Origin: Isoetes taiwanensis
Lineage: Eukaryota > Streptophyta > Lycopodiopsida > Isoetales > Isoetaceae
DNA: 64,000 bases
NCBI GenBank assembly: GCA_021234155.1
Contig: JAJEKV010000020.1
Coordinates: 4,204,563-4,268,562 of the forward strand
Direction: 5' to 3'
Positions 23,691-33,562 of the stretch are shown in pieces (position 1 is the first letter of the stretch; each line of letters begins with the position of its first letter). Under the pieces are notes generated by a model that was not told the origin of the DNA, did not search any database, and saw only the letters and a list, made by a program, of their open reading frames with translations. The position numbers were made by a program, and so were the translations under genes.

Positions 23691-25782
23691 GTGGCAGTAA
23701 TATCCCCCTATGACCCAACCTTGAGAATGACTGTGTGTGGCATTTCGTTGCGGATATTTCATAGGAAAAGGATTTTGATTGGACTTGCTACATGCAGCTC
23801 TCAATGCAATCTCCTCTGCCTCCATCGGTGCTCCGGAAGCAAAGCACGCATTGGTTTGGTCCAGAGTGTGGGACAAGAATATTATACCAAAGCATTCAAT
23901 CCTTTTATGGCAAGTTGCGTATAGGACAGTGAGGATTAATGTTTGAGGTAGATAAAACTATCTAAATAAGAACATAACACAAATGGTCGTAGATTGTAGT
24001 TTTCTTTTTCTTGTCTTTTGTTGTCACGAGCGAACATGCACAAGAAGAACCTTCTAGAGAAAAGTCCTGCACAAACATCAACATCCACGTAGTAGAGTGA
24101 AGTTTTATTGAGACTAGATGAATGAATACAATGAGACCATACATGGTAAAATACAGAACCACAACATGAGTAGAGGCAGAAAACCCTAGAGCTAGACAAT
24201 TACCGACGGATAAGGTAAACAATCCTGTAACAAGAAGATGCACCCAAAATTAGATTGTTGATGTCAAAGAGCACACATAGACAAAACGTTACCGTCAGGA
24301 TAAACCTCACTCTCCCAAACCAAAACCAAAGACCACCAGCAAGTTAGAGCCCGAATCACATCCCAAAATGCATTATTGAAACTATCACCAAAGTACAGGG
24401 GGAAAACCCAACCAATCCAATCATGAATGCATTAGAGTTAGAAGAGATCAATGGACCATCTATATGTCATGAAACAAAAAAAAGATTCCAAAGAGAAGAA
24501 TTATTGAGATATCATATGGGTTCTGCAGTATTAAGTGCTGACTATTTTTCAAATACTTTAACTGACTACTAAATGATACTTCCTAAGGGACACTCTAACA
24601 TGCTTTTACCGTAGAATCAATATATATTATATATACCTCGTCAAGTAATGAACTATAATAGAAGACACCAATAATTTCATCCGTGTTTGAGAAACCCTGA
24701 TCCTAAGCTAAGCAACCATGATACGATAAATAGTGTATCAAATAAGATCAAAGAATAAAATCCTCGCATCTCTCTGAATTTAGATTAGAACTATTTCGCA
24801 AGTCTACTCAATGATGTTTATGATCTTTAGTGATTTTGTGAGTTCCTTCTCTTCCAAGCCTTGTGCCTCTCCTTTGGTATGCAAACTGCTCTAAGGGCAC
24901 AACTGAGATGCTCCCACGAATTCTCTCCTCCAGTGACTCGTGGGATTTCATCCTCAAAGGGACGAACTTGGGAGTTTTAGGATCGCTATTTAGATGAAAG
25001 ATTAGTTGGAAAAGTCAAGGACTACATAGGTGTTTGTAGAGTCTACTGTGGTATTGTACATCTCTCTATCTATCTCATGTACTGTACATGTACCCCTACT
25101 GTATAATTTGATCATCCTTATCCTGAGAGCTTCGCCTATATGTATATTGGATATGCCATTTGCGAAGATACGATGAGGTAAAAACCCCCTTAGTTACCAA
25201 TGTTCTAACAAAAACCCTCTTTTTATACTCCTATTCATCCCTCTGTATGTATATCCCATAGGATATATTTACAGAGAAACTTGTAAACTTTTATATGTAT
25301 TCTCTACTCGTACTCAACTTTTTTATATGCTTTTATACATATTCTTATACCTTTTAGTGTGCTTTTCATGCAACTAAGCCTATAGTTGCGTATTTTTTTG
25401 GGGTACATATACGTAAGCAAGTGCTAACAAAAAACTCCTAAAATTACTCACTGATGTTATTTATGCACTACAAATGTGCACCTCCCTTGATTCCAATGTC
25501 TAAATCTACTATCAATACTACACCAGTCTAATGACTAGGATGGTTTCGAGAGTGGCAGATACGGTGTAAGATGATGATTGTACGATATAGGCAAGGAACA
25601 TTCACGGGCATCAATGAATAAACTTGGCAAATGATGACTTCCAAAAAAGATATTTTGAGCATTATCACCACCACTAAAAAGTCCACCTCCTGGGCCTTTG
25701 TTGGACAATTTCAGGGTATCAATAGGAAGAGTTAAAATCATTGCCTGTAAGATCTTGATTTCGAGTCCTACAGTTGATAAAG
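23691..25782. other. No gene recognised
   Basis: About 2 kb. The minus-strand ORFs at 23936-24243 and the low-complexity AT-rich stretches match nothing I know. No repeat pair was noticed. Confidence 0.4.
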
Positions 25783-27010
25783 TGAATAGAATAGAATAGA
25801 ATAACATAGAGTTTTTCTCGTCCACAGAGCCCAATTGGCTATGGAACCCAAAAGAGAGTGCAGTTGGCTTATTACTGCCCAGATTATGAAACCCCCCATC
25901 CCGAAAGGTTTTCGAGGAAAAAATCGTGGCGGTAACAAGTGTTGTCAGATTGTAAAAATATACATATTGTGTAACACACATACAAGTCAGGTCAGTGTCT
26001 GGTGACATACTGAATTCCGCACATCCATGACCTCCCAAAGGTATGATCTCAGCATTTTCACTGAAGTCGTACTTAGTATTACATGTAGTGACTGGCTAGG
26101 CCTGATCAGCTCAGTATAGTGTGCCTTGCCCTTGATTTGACTGCACAGCCTTGTAGGGTATGGCATTCATCCTCAATGGCTCCCATTTGACAACATCAAC
26201 AGATCCTGCCCTGTCGTGGCTCCCCTATCCATCTGGCTATCTCGGAGATGGGGTACACTATGCGAATCGAGGCAAGGAGCTTGTGCCTCTTCATAGGCAG
26301 ATGGGTACGCAGGTAACCTTGCGGGCTTCGTTCTAATATGGGATTTATGTGGCGCTCGTAATGTGTTGTCCTGACCTCTTCAAGAGCACTGGCACCCTAG
26401 AGCTTGTTGAGGAAGCAAGCATCAAGGTACTGCCTCAAGGTGTGGCTATCTGCCTATGTTTGCACCTGTGCTCCTGCACATTCTGTCTGACGAGCCTGAG
26501 CTCAGTTTTCCTTCCAATAAGCCTTGAGGCACTATGGCCCCATTGCCATGGTATAAACCAGGTTAGGGAGACGAGCATCGTCCATAGTGACCACCTTCTA
26601 GAAGTAAACGATATGCGGATCAAGGGCCGCCCTCTGAAGGGGTAAGAAACCTATTTCACAATAGGATCTGATATGGGACCATGGACTCCACCTTCAGTGA
26701 CTGAGCCAAGAAGGCTTTTTGTACCCGCTCCAAGTCATCCAGGTAGCGAGCGACACCATAGGGCCCCAAACCTCCGTATAAAAGAATAAGCTCTACCAAG
26801 ACTCTGAATAGATACGATTGATGGGCCCAGTCATATAACTCCGCTCTATGACTATTGTTTTGCATTTCAGATAGCAAATTTCGGCCCACTGTCGCTCGTA
26901 GATAGATGGAAGCATCACATTGTATATTAGATGGGAGCTCCACTCCCAAACACTTGTAGATGGGTGCCAAGAAACATCTTTCAAAAAAGCTTGGAGTGCA
27001 AATAAAGGCA
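25783..27010 (-). mobile_element. 5'-truncated LINE, C-terminal part and 3' tail
   Basis: On the minus strand the sequence reads YKCLGVELPSNIQ, LVELILLYGG, then LERVQKAFLAQ and a SMVPYQILL block, then LPMKRHKLLASIRIVYPISE, and a terminal zinc-finger-like segment with CQMGAIEDECHTL, as in the post-RT region of many LINEs. The 3' UTR follows, ending in the pentanucleotide tail (GAATA)n at 25783-25805. Its 3' UTR resembles the tail at 14.3 kb. Frameshifts and stops break it. It is the same general type as the LINE at 21.8 kb, where the same region is missing. Confidence 0.8.
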
Positions 27011-27359
27011 CCTTATCTCAACATCATGTATTCCAAACTCCTAAATGTTTCATCCAACTGAATGAATTGGGACATTTGAAAGTGAAAAAACTTCATCAAT
27101 AGAAAGCTTCATAGAGAGAATTTTGCAACTGAATGAAGCGGAAAAACAAGATGGTTTTGGGAGTTTTAAGAGGAAAGTTTTAAGGAGATTGAAGACTAGC
27201 GTAAAAATTGGAGATGTTGGCCCTGTCATAAATCGTCTCAACTTGTAGGAATGATGTGTGCATCACATGATCTCTAGTGTACAACATGGCAACTGGGGAG
27301 CTCATTCCATCTGTGGAATGGAAAATGGCACTCCAATTCCACTTAACAAGTAATCAGAA

Positions 27360-27560
27360 GCTAAATCTCCTCCTCTCTAGTTGCCATATTGTGGGGGGAT
27401 GAAACCTGGTCGATGATTCCAAGACCTGCTTCTGGCTTTTGCCGGTCGCGGATCCCCTGGAATCCACTTCCTATTTCCATTGCCCCATAACATGGTAACT
27501 GAGTCGCAAAATTCATTGGGAGAAAAAATTGTGCTAACATATGGCACATTCCTAGATATT
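27360..27560 (-). pseudogene. LINE C-terminal fragment
   Basis: The minus-strand frame contains RQKPEAGLGIIDQV, matching the P-x-GGLGI-D motif that follows the RT in L1-type plant LINEs. There is no catalytic part. It differs in type from the fragment just downstream on the same strand, so it is a separate insertion. Confidence 0.5.
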
Positions 27561-27869
27561 AGAATGGAAAACGGGAAGAGATTCCATGACCGCAGATTAT
27601 GGCCAGTTGTAAGAGGTTAATATAAGCTTCTCCAGCAGTTACAATTTAAGACCTACATCAAAACTAAAATTTCCAAGCTTTATTTTTTGGCCAACATCCT
27701 ATAGAAGCCAATCCCTGTTGCTACAAAACTGGCAGAGCAAAAATGCATCACAAGCCCTGCAAACTCCCTTCAGCTTCCAGCAGGTTTGTAAAGAAAGATA
27801 GGAGCTCCAATACCCTACTAAGAAGGAAAAAAAATTCAGAATAAAGATACGAAGCAAAAACATAAGGCA

Positions 27870-28375
27870 TGTGAGATATATTCATGTTAGATATATCTTG
27901 AAGGTTTTATACCTAGATTCAGAGCAGCCAAATAGGTTGGAGCAGATGGATATAGTCGTCTGATAAATATCGAAGGTCTTATACCTAAGTTCAGAAGGTC
28001 CAGAGAAAATAGTGCTTGTGGCAATGGTTTAAAACAATATTGAAATAAGAAAAGCCTCAATGGTTTTAATATCCGAACATTTTGAACAGTAAATATAGAA
28101 ATGTTATGACGGTCGAATGGAAAAAGGCTTGTAGTCTTTCTGCTACAATAGAAGGTCCGGAACCTCTGCAATCGGTTCGGATCATCAATATAAAACAAGA
28201 TGTAGATTGAAATACAGATGATTTAAGCTGAATCGGATGATTTAGGAAGGGGAACGTCGCCAGTTCTGCCTTGTAAGTGTAATCCCTGGTAATATGATTA
28301 TTATCGTGTGATATATTGGTTGTTGAAAGTCTATTGTTATGGTTAATAGCTAAATAGATATCTTAAACCTGCCAT
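27870..28375 (+). mobile_element. Ty1/copia LTR, 5' part (split LTR)
   Basis: Begins TGTGAGATATATTC and follows the LTR at 18.6-19.2 kb base by base in inverted orientation until AAATAGATAT at about 28,366-28,375. The LTR then resumes at about 31,984. The five bases before it are AGGCA. Confidence 0.9.
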
Positions 28376-29135
28376 AATGTACTCGATAATCACATGCAAA
28401 GCAGCTCCTAGCATAAGGTATCGCGGCAAGGTAGTGGATTGGCTTCCATGTGATATGTAGAATGTGATGTAGCTACTGTACTCATGATGTGATGGTGAAT
28501 AGACTAACGTCCTTCAATAAAAACAAGGTGCTGCGCACGAGGGGTTGCCCTCCGATGGCCTGAGAATGTGTTTTCATGGTTTCTATTTCGTCTTTTCGTG
28601 TTGGAAATGTGTTTTCATGGTTTCTATATCATTTTTTCGTACAGTCTTTTTTCTTTTGTGTTCAAAGTCGTGTGAATGCTATGAACAGTGGGTGCCATTT
28701 TCTTAGTGCAAGAGTTTTGAGTTTTCTTTCGAAGCTGTGCAGGTTAATTAAAGGCAAAAAGACCCACATACTTAACAATTAGATTGTTTTTGATTTGTGG
28801 CCATTTAGTATAGCATGTTCTGTTCAGATCTAGGTCTATCGAACAACAAAAAAAACATTTTTTTTCGATATATCAGGTGAGAGAGAAATTAAAATAGGAG
28901 TTTAATCACATGCTATGTTTTGGAATTGGTTAATGCTGCGAAAAAACATCTTACATGCATACCATTTTTTCAGACATCACACATCAAGAAGAAGTCACAA
29001 TCAGAGGCAGCGATGCTTAGAGAGTGGTTCCACCTTTATTTAAGATTAGCTAACTTCCTTTGTTGGAACATCTCATAGCTGAAAGATAACGTCATTATAT
29101 CAGGTTCCATTCAGAAAGTATCCTGACATATTTTT

Positions 29136-29424
29136 ATGACTTTAAGTTCATTGACCATACTTGATGCACGTCGAGATGGAGTCATTTTCAGGGAACTTGT
29201 TTCAGAATGGGTCGACATTGTTCGCATTATATATGAAGGTGAGTTATGGATCATGATTTACTTGATCATTTTACTGTAAGTTTAAAATTTACTTGATCAT
29301 GTTTTGGATAAGTTTTTAATTGTAGCTTTCTCTATGTGCAGCTAACTTTGGAAACACAGTCCTTGATATCAATTACATGAGCAATGCGAACAGTTCTCCT
29401 GGTGATCACATCTTCTTAACATAG
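29136..29424 (+). CDS. Small two-exon ORF or gene fragment, unrecognised (61 aa)
   Basis: Exon 29136-29238 ends at a GTGAGT donor and exon 29342-29424 starts after a TGTGCAG acceptor. Joined, they give 61 codons in one frame ending in TAG, with segments DARRDGVIFRELVSEWVDIV and NFGNTVLDINYM. The match of donor, acceptor and phase makes it look like a real gene end. I do not recognise the family. An upstream exon is not visible, so it is probably a captured 3' fragment inside the LTR insertion. A 53-bp tandem duplication lies downstream (about 29,675-29,780). Confidence 0.35.
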
Positions 29425-30075
29425 TAGAGCCTAAATTCAAGGTCTAACTATTCATTTCCCTCATATATAGAGCATGTGCCTTTGTGCTAAACATTATCCT
29501 CTGATGTAAAATGTCAACTATGTGAAGCAACATTGTACCATGCCGCTATAATGCGAATGCTGAGTTAATCACATTTACTTGCAACTCTGTGTGGCACAAG
29601 AGTACTTGTATAGAGTTACTAAGAAAAATATAAACCAGAAAAGGCGAGGCCTATGGATTCATTTGTCCTGTAAACTCAGAAAGACCATGCACTGTTAAGA
29701 TATTATACAGAGAAGTGCCAATCTCAAGCTTGGAAGACCATACACTGTTAAGATATTATACAGAGAAGTGCCAATCTCAGGCTTGGATGCTGAAAGAAGC
29801 CATTTTACAATTCATACATTTTACTTTGTAGTTTTTATTGCATGATCTAACACATTCAAAATCGCTTAACAATATGCCATATTGTCCCATGATGAAACTG
29901 ACACAGCATATTAACCCCAACAAACAAAGTGCAGCATGGAGAGAGGCAATGAATTGCCAAAGAGATTTTAGCATCTCTGATAAGTTGCGACAATGCTCTT
30001 ACCTCATCTGCCCCTGTTAATGCAGCTTCAGTTGTGAATACAAAGTGTTCTAATGATTTGAGGCCATTCTTCTTC

Positions 30076-30680
30076 TTAGGCAATGCAAGTTGATAGCTCC
30101 ACAAATTCACCAGCCATCCAAGCTGCAGCAGAGAGGACTCTATGAATGTACGGATATCCTAATAATGCCGGATCAATCAAGAAATCTCTGCCACCTTCAC
30201 AAATTCCTTTCTTACAGAAGGGACACGCAAGCCAATATCTATAGACTGACTCTCCACCTTGTGTGCATGTTCACTGTGAGGAATTCTAGCAATGTCTGCT
30301 AGCACCATCACATACCATGAAAAGTCTGTAACTAACTCATAGAATGCATTGCTGCATGTAGAAAGCACAGTGGATATAAGCTCATTGCTGAAAACACGTT
30401 CAGATGAATGTATGTACTTCATAAGCACCTAGATAGTTTCAACTAGATTACCATCAGAAACCATACCTATAACCAAGCGTAAAGCGCTCATCTGAATGCT
30501 TGGATCATCGTTGTTCAGGCAATTCATAATCATACTTTTATCATTGGCCACTACATCTGGACATCTGGGCATAAATCCTAATAGCATTTGCAAGCCCAAA
30601 TATTTCAAGTTTGGATCATCCTCTGACAGAAGCTCCTTCAGTTTATCCACAGCTAGATTGACAGCTCCGGCATGGTCCAT
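30076..30680 (-). pseudogene. AP-3 complex delta-adaptin pseudogene fragment
   Basis: A continuous minus-strand frame matches the N-terminal adaptin solenoid of AP-3 delta: LSEDDPNLKYLGLQ, DDPSIQMSALRLVIGMVSD, VLMKYIHSS, VLSTCSNAFYELVTDFSWYV, ARIPHSEHAHKVE, DIGLRVPSVRKEFV and LIDPALLGYPYIHRVLSAAA. AP-3 sorts cargo to vacuoles and lysosomes. It covers only ~200 codons of a protein near 900 residues. Two in-frame stops (TAG near 30,430, TGA near 30,180) and a TAA at 30,076 disable it. Absence of introns does not prove retrocopying, since this gene is intronless in some plants. It lies inside the LTR insertion, consistent with capture. Confidence 0.9.
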
Positions 30681-31402
30681 AACCTAGTCTTTTTATTACC
30701 TAGTCTTTTTGGTCCGGCCTTCATCTGTAGAAGCCAGACTCTAAGAATAAAACGACATCGGTGCATAATAGACTCCAGGGAGGCAAAAAATTTCTTGGTT
30801 TTCTTTGCCCGCTTTGGTGCAATGTCTTTGTGTTTGTGGGCCTCTGCTGCTGCCGGACTTGGAGGGGTTCGCCTGTGGGGGGTCACCATATAGCCCATCA
30901 CAACAAATCTGAAGCAAAACTGAAGCTAGACGATACTTGAGATGATATTCTGTTCTCATAATCACAACTTCTATAGAGCAGCAGTGACAAAAGAGGATTC
31001 GAGATAGAATTTATTGCCTTTAAGGTGCATATGTCACTGCTCTTTCTGGAGGCTGTGGGCACTCTTATTATTCATTATATGCATCCTGCTTCGAGAAAGA
31101 AAAACTCAAAAGTAAAAAATACTGAGATATGTGCATGTTGCTTCTATAACAATTTTCAAGGCTCTAAATTCAAATGGAGGTACTTGCTCCAGATTAACCA
31201 CAGTAGCTTTTCCATGTTTGTCTGCTTTTCCATGTTTGCCAGGATCACTGTTCCGAATAGAGCTATAACCGATATTCAAAAGAGCCGCTTCTTTTTCTTG
31301 AAACAAAAATGAGACAATAACCTAACCTGAAAAGAAAAGCCAATAATTTTAAATGATGGTAGAAACGATTTGGAACTCAGTTGAGTAGCGAGGATCCAGC
31401 CT

Positions 31403-31770
31403 TGATCTAAGTACCTCGGAGTCTCTCAACCGATGCTCTTGGAGTCTCTCAACCGATGCTCTGCCTTAGTAACCTGTTGTTGCAACCCTATCAATACAAA
31501 AATTTCAAATAAGAATTGGCAAATCGAATGATCTGACAATAATGAAGATGTTATTCTTACATGAAACAGAGATTGAACTTCATCGCACTCTTTCTGGAGA
31601 CTGCATATGCTATTAGCGAGTTTATGTGCAGAATGACTGATTGTATTATCTTCTTTAAAAACTTCATAAACAAAGAGAAACTCGCGAGCTGTGCTTTGGG
31701 TCATGAAAAGCAGTTTCTTAACCTCTGCATAGTCTGCCTCGTTAGTCTCCATAGCCAAAGACAGAGCCAT
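31403..31770 (-). pseudogene. Captured exon pair, coiled-coil-like, unrecognised
   Basis: Exon 31561-31770 (70 codons: MALSLAMETNEADYAEVKKL at the start, LQKECDEVQSLFH at the end) abuts a GTAAGA donor. After a short intron an acceptor at 31488 leads into LQQQVTKAEHRLRDS, but the phase is off by one. A ~23-bp tandem duplication (GAGTCTCTCAACCGATGCTC) disrupts the second exon. I see no known family. It looks like the first exons of a plant gene carried by the insertion. Confidence 0.4.
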
Positions 31771-31983
31771 AGTCTGTCTGCTCTTGTAAAATATATGAAC
31801 TTTTCATCCCCGTCTATCTTCCGGTTAGGCGGTTTCACACACGAGCGACCGTAAAGCAGGTGACCGCGAGTTTACCGGGAATGGCGGGTTTGGAGCAGTC
31901 ACAGCATATTCTAGGCATATTCTAGCATATACCTAGGATATGCTACAAACCCACCTAAACGAGGGTTTGCCCCCCTAGGGGCA

Positions 31984-32114
31984 ACCCAAAAAATAGATAT
32001 ATTAACCATTGTTTGAGACTATTCAAGTCAATGTTTGAGATAATTCAAGTTAGTTGCATTAAGATAAAGATCTAAGTGACTAAGGTTTCTGTAGTGTGCT
32101 TAGATTTTCTCACA
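31984..32114 (+). mobile_element. Ty1/copia LTR, 3' part (split LTR)
   Basis: Resumes the LTR at AAATAGATAT and ends TTTTCTCACA, followed by a tRNA-iMet-type primer binding site. With 27870-28375 it makes one full-length LTR. Confidence 0.9.
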
Positions 32115-32115
32115 G

Positions 32116-32128
32116 TGGTATCAAAGCC
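32116..32128 (+). promoter_or_regulatory. Retroelement primer binding site
   Basis: TGGTATCAAAGCC, one base after the LTR, matches the initiator-Met tRNA primer site (TGGTATCAGAGC) common in plant copia elements, with one difference. Confidence 0.85.
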
Positions 32129-32131
32129 AGC

Positions 32132-32233
32132 ATGGCAACTAGACTTGGTTCGTCATTGCTCAGTGGAGTGGATATGTTCCAAGGGGAAGCCGGGTTTCAA
32201 GCTTGGAAAGAGAGAATGAATGCTGAGTCTTAG
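32132..32233 (+). pseudogene. Copia gag N-terminus, truncated
   Basis: ATG at 32132 opens a frame with GVDMFQGEAGFQAWKERM, the start of copia gag (compare GGLGFQVWKEKIE near 45.24 kb). It ends at TAG 32231, where an unrelated tandem duplication begins. It lacks everything downstream. Confidence 0.7.
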
Positions 32234-32693
32234 GATGGATGGTAGAGACTATGGAGGCGCATCAGGTGGCACCCAAAGGAAAGGCGAGGAGGCACGTAGC
32301 CTGTTTAAAGGAAGCAATGAAGCCAATGAGCTGACAGCTCTCCAAGCTTTGAGGAGACCACGAAGGAAAGGGAAAACATGAGGGAGTGGCTTCGAATGAT
32401 AAAACAAAGCCCAAGGCAAACAAGGGAGAAGAGAAGACGTCCATTAGAATACCAATCCTGGAGCTAGGAGATACTTGCAAATAGTCTTAGGATGCATGGT
32501 AGAGATTAATGGAGGCGCATCGGGTGGCACCCAAAGAAAAGGAGAGGAGGCATGTAGCCTGTTTAAAGGAAGAAACGGGGCCAATGAGCTGACAACTCTT
32601 CAAGCTTTGAGGAGACCGCGAAGAAAAGGAGAAGCATGAGGGAGTGGCTTTGAATGATAAAACAAAGCCTAAGGCAGACAAGGGAGAAGAGAA
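32233..32693 (+). repeat. Tandem duplication, ~256-bp period
   Basis: AGGATGGATGGTAGAGACTA at 32233 recurs as AGGATGCATGGTAGAGATTA at 32489, and the similarity continues through GGTGGCACCCAAAG and GAGGGAGTGGCTT to about 32,693. The second copy lacks the last ~50 bp. Confidence 0.85.
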
Positions 32694-33000
32694 GACTTGC
32701 CAAAGAGCCGTGAATGCTCTAAAGCCCGGACAAGCAAGCGCATCCCACTAGACTGTGTGTGACCCAGAAGAACTCGCCAAATAAATATTGAGATTAAGAC
32801 CTTATTGTGAAGCGATAAGTCCATCATCCCAAGACCACCATCTTTCTTGGGACGCATGCACTTTCAAGCCACTTTAACCACTGCTCCAGTCTCATTGCCA
32901 CCCCAGACAAAATTACGTATTGTGGCCACTATCTCTTTGGATTTTGAAGCTGGGGCTAGCAACGCAGAAGTGACATCAGCATGAGTGTTATTAAGGCTAG
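32694..33000 (-). pseudogene. LINE post-RT C-terminal fragment
   Basis: The minus strand reads IRNFVWGGNETGAVVKVA, a stop, then RPKKDGGLGMMDLSLHNKVL, the conserved FxWGG...PKxxGGLG...N-x-x-L block after the RT of L1-type plant LINEs. There is no catalytic part. It ends 50 bp before the tRNA gene. Confidence 0.8.
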
Positions 33001-33053
33001 CTAAATCCAATGAAAGTTGATTTATTTTTTAATATAAAAAAAAAAATATCAAA

Positions 33054-33125
33054 GGTTCTATGGTCTAGCGGTTAGGACACTGGACTCTGAATCCAGTAGC
33101 TCGAGTTCAAGTCTCGATAGAACCT
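33054..33125 (+). tRNA. tRNA-Gln (anticodon CTG)
   Basis: A 72-nt cloverleaf. Acceptor GGTTCTA pairs with TAGAACC, with discriminator T. The D-arm has GGTCTAGCGGTTAGGAC. The anticodon stem TGGA/TCCA holds a loop with CTG. The T-arm contains GTTCAAGTC. There is no intron, and CCA is not encoded, as usual for nuclear tRNA genes. The A box and B box are intact, so it is probably transcribed by RNA polymerase III. It lies 113 bp upstream of the S17 start. Confidence 0.97.
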
Positions 33126-33196
33126 GCTGTTTGAGGAAGCTTTACAAATCATAGCAGTAATATTTTTCATAATCGGACTTTTGACCAAGCACGCTA

Positions 33197-33205
33197 AAAC
33201 CCTAA
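33197..33205 (+). promoter_or_regulatory. Telo-box upstream of the S17 gene
   Basis: AAACCCTAA, 33 bp before the S17 ATG. Telo-boxes are common near the starts of plant ribosomal-protein genes, which supports the gene call. Confidence 0.6.
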
Positions 33206-33238
33206 ACCTTGAATCATACAAGATAAATCTTAGATAGA

Positions 33239-33562
33239 ATGAAACCTGTTATCGGAATAGTGGTTTCCAATATGCTGCACAGAAGGTGGTTGTGAAAGTA
33301 GACCGCCCTTTTCGCCAAGAACGCCATAAGAGATATGTGAAGCGCATTATTGCACATGATGAGCAGAGCAGCTGCAGATTAGGTGATGAGGTAAGTTTTT
33401 TTTTTTCATGTTTAGATCTGTTTTTATTTCCATGTCTGGTTTTTCGTTCTGTTCATGCAGGTCAGACTCGAACCTGTCGATCCATTATGTAAATGCAGAC
33501 AATGGATTGTAACTGAAATACTAAAACGAACTGACCCTTCACAGTCTGACAAGAAGAGTTGA
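33239..33562 (+). CDS. Ribosomal protein S17 (uS17), mitochondrial type, two exons, one frameshift
   Basis: Exon 1 (33239-33390) starts MKPVIGIVVSN, the N-terminus of plant mitochondrial-type uS17. It continues QKVVVKVDRPF, RYVKRIIAHDE and CRLGDE to a GTAAGT donor. Exon 2 (33461-33562) follows an ATGCAG acceptor and reads VRLEPVDPLCKCRQWIVTEI, then LKR, ending in TGA. The order and spacing match uS17, which binds 16S-type rRNA in the small ribosomal subunit. Between VSNM (about 33,271) and QKVVV (33,280) the frame shifts by one base; as written, translation would hit TGA soon after. This is either a pseudogenising indel or a sequence error. The region YVKRTSKF is four residues shorter than usual. 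No chloroplast-type extension is present. Telo-box and splice sites are intact. Confidence 0.85.

Larger units (their letters stand above)
28376..31983. mobile_element. 3.6-kb insertion in a copia LTR, carrying gene fragments
   Basis: The LTR sequence AAATAGATAT occurs at both edges (28366-28375 and 31984-31993) but once in the uninterrupted LTR at 18.7 kb, so it looks like a ~10-bp target duplication. That size suits a Mutator-like element, but convincing terminal inverted repeats were not found. The right end has nested hairpins (CAAACCC/GGGTTTG, GCCCC/GGGGC). The insertion contains a 61-codon two-exon ORF, an AP-3 delta pseudogene and another exon pair, on mixed strands: the pattern of gene-fragment capture. 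Confidence 0.6.

Noticed and set aside
25535-26038. 167-codon minus-strand ORF
   Set aside because: It covers the LINE 3' UTR and pentanucleotide tail and has no protein-like composition; the LINE explains the sequence.
33191-33210. Interstitial telomere repeat
   Set aside because: Only about one and a half AAACCCT units, placed like a promoter telo-box.
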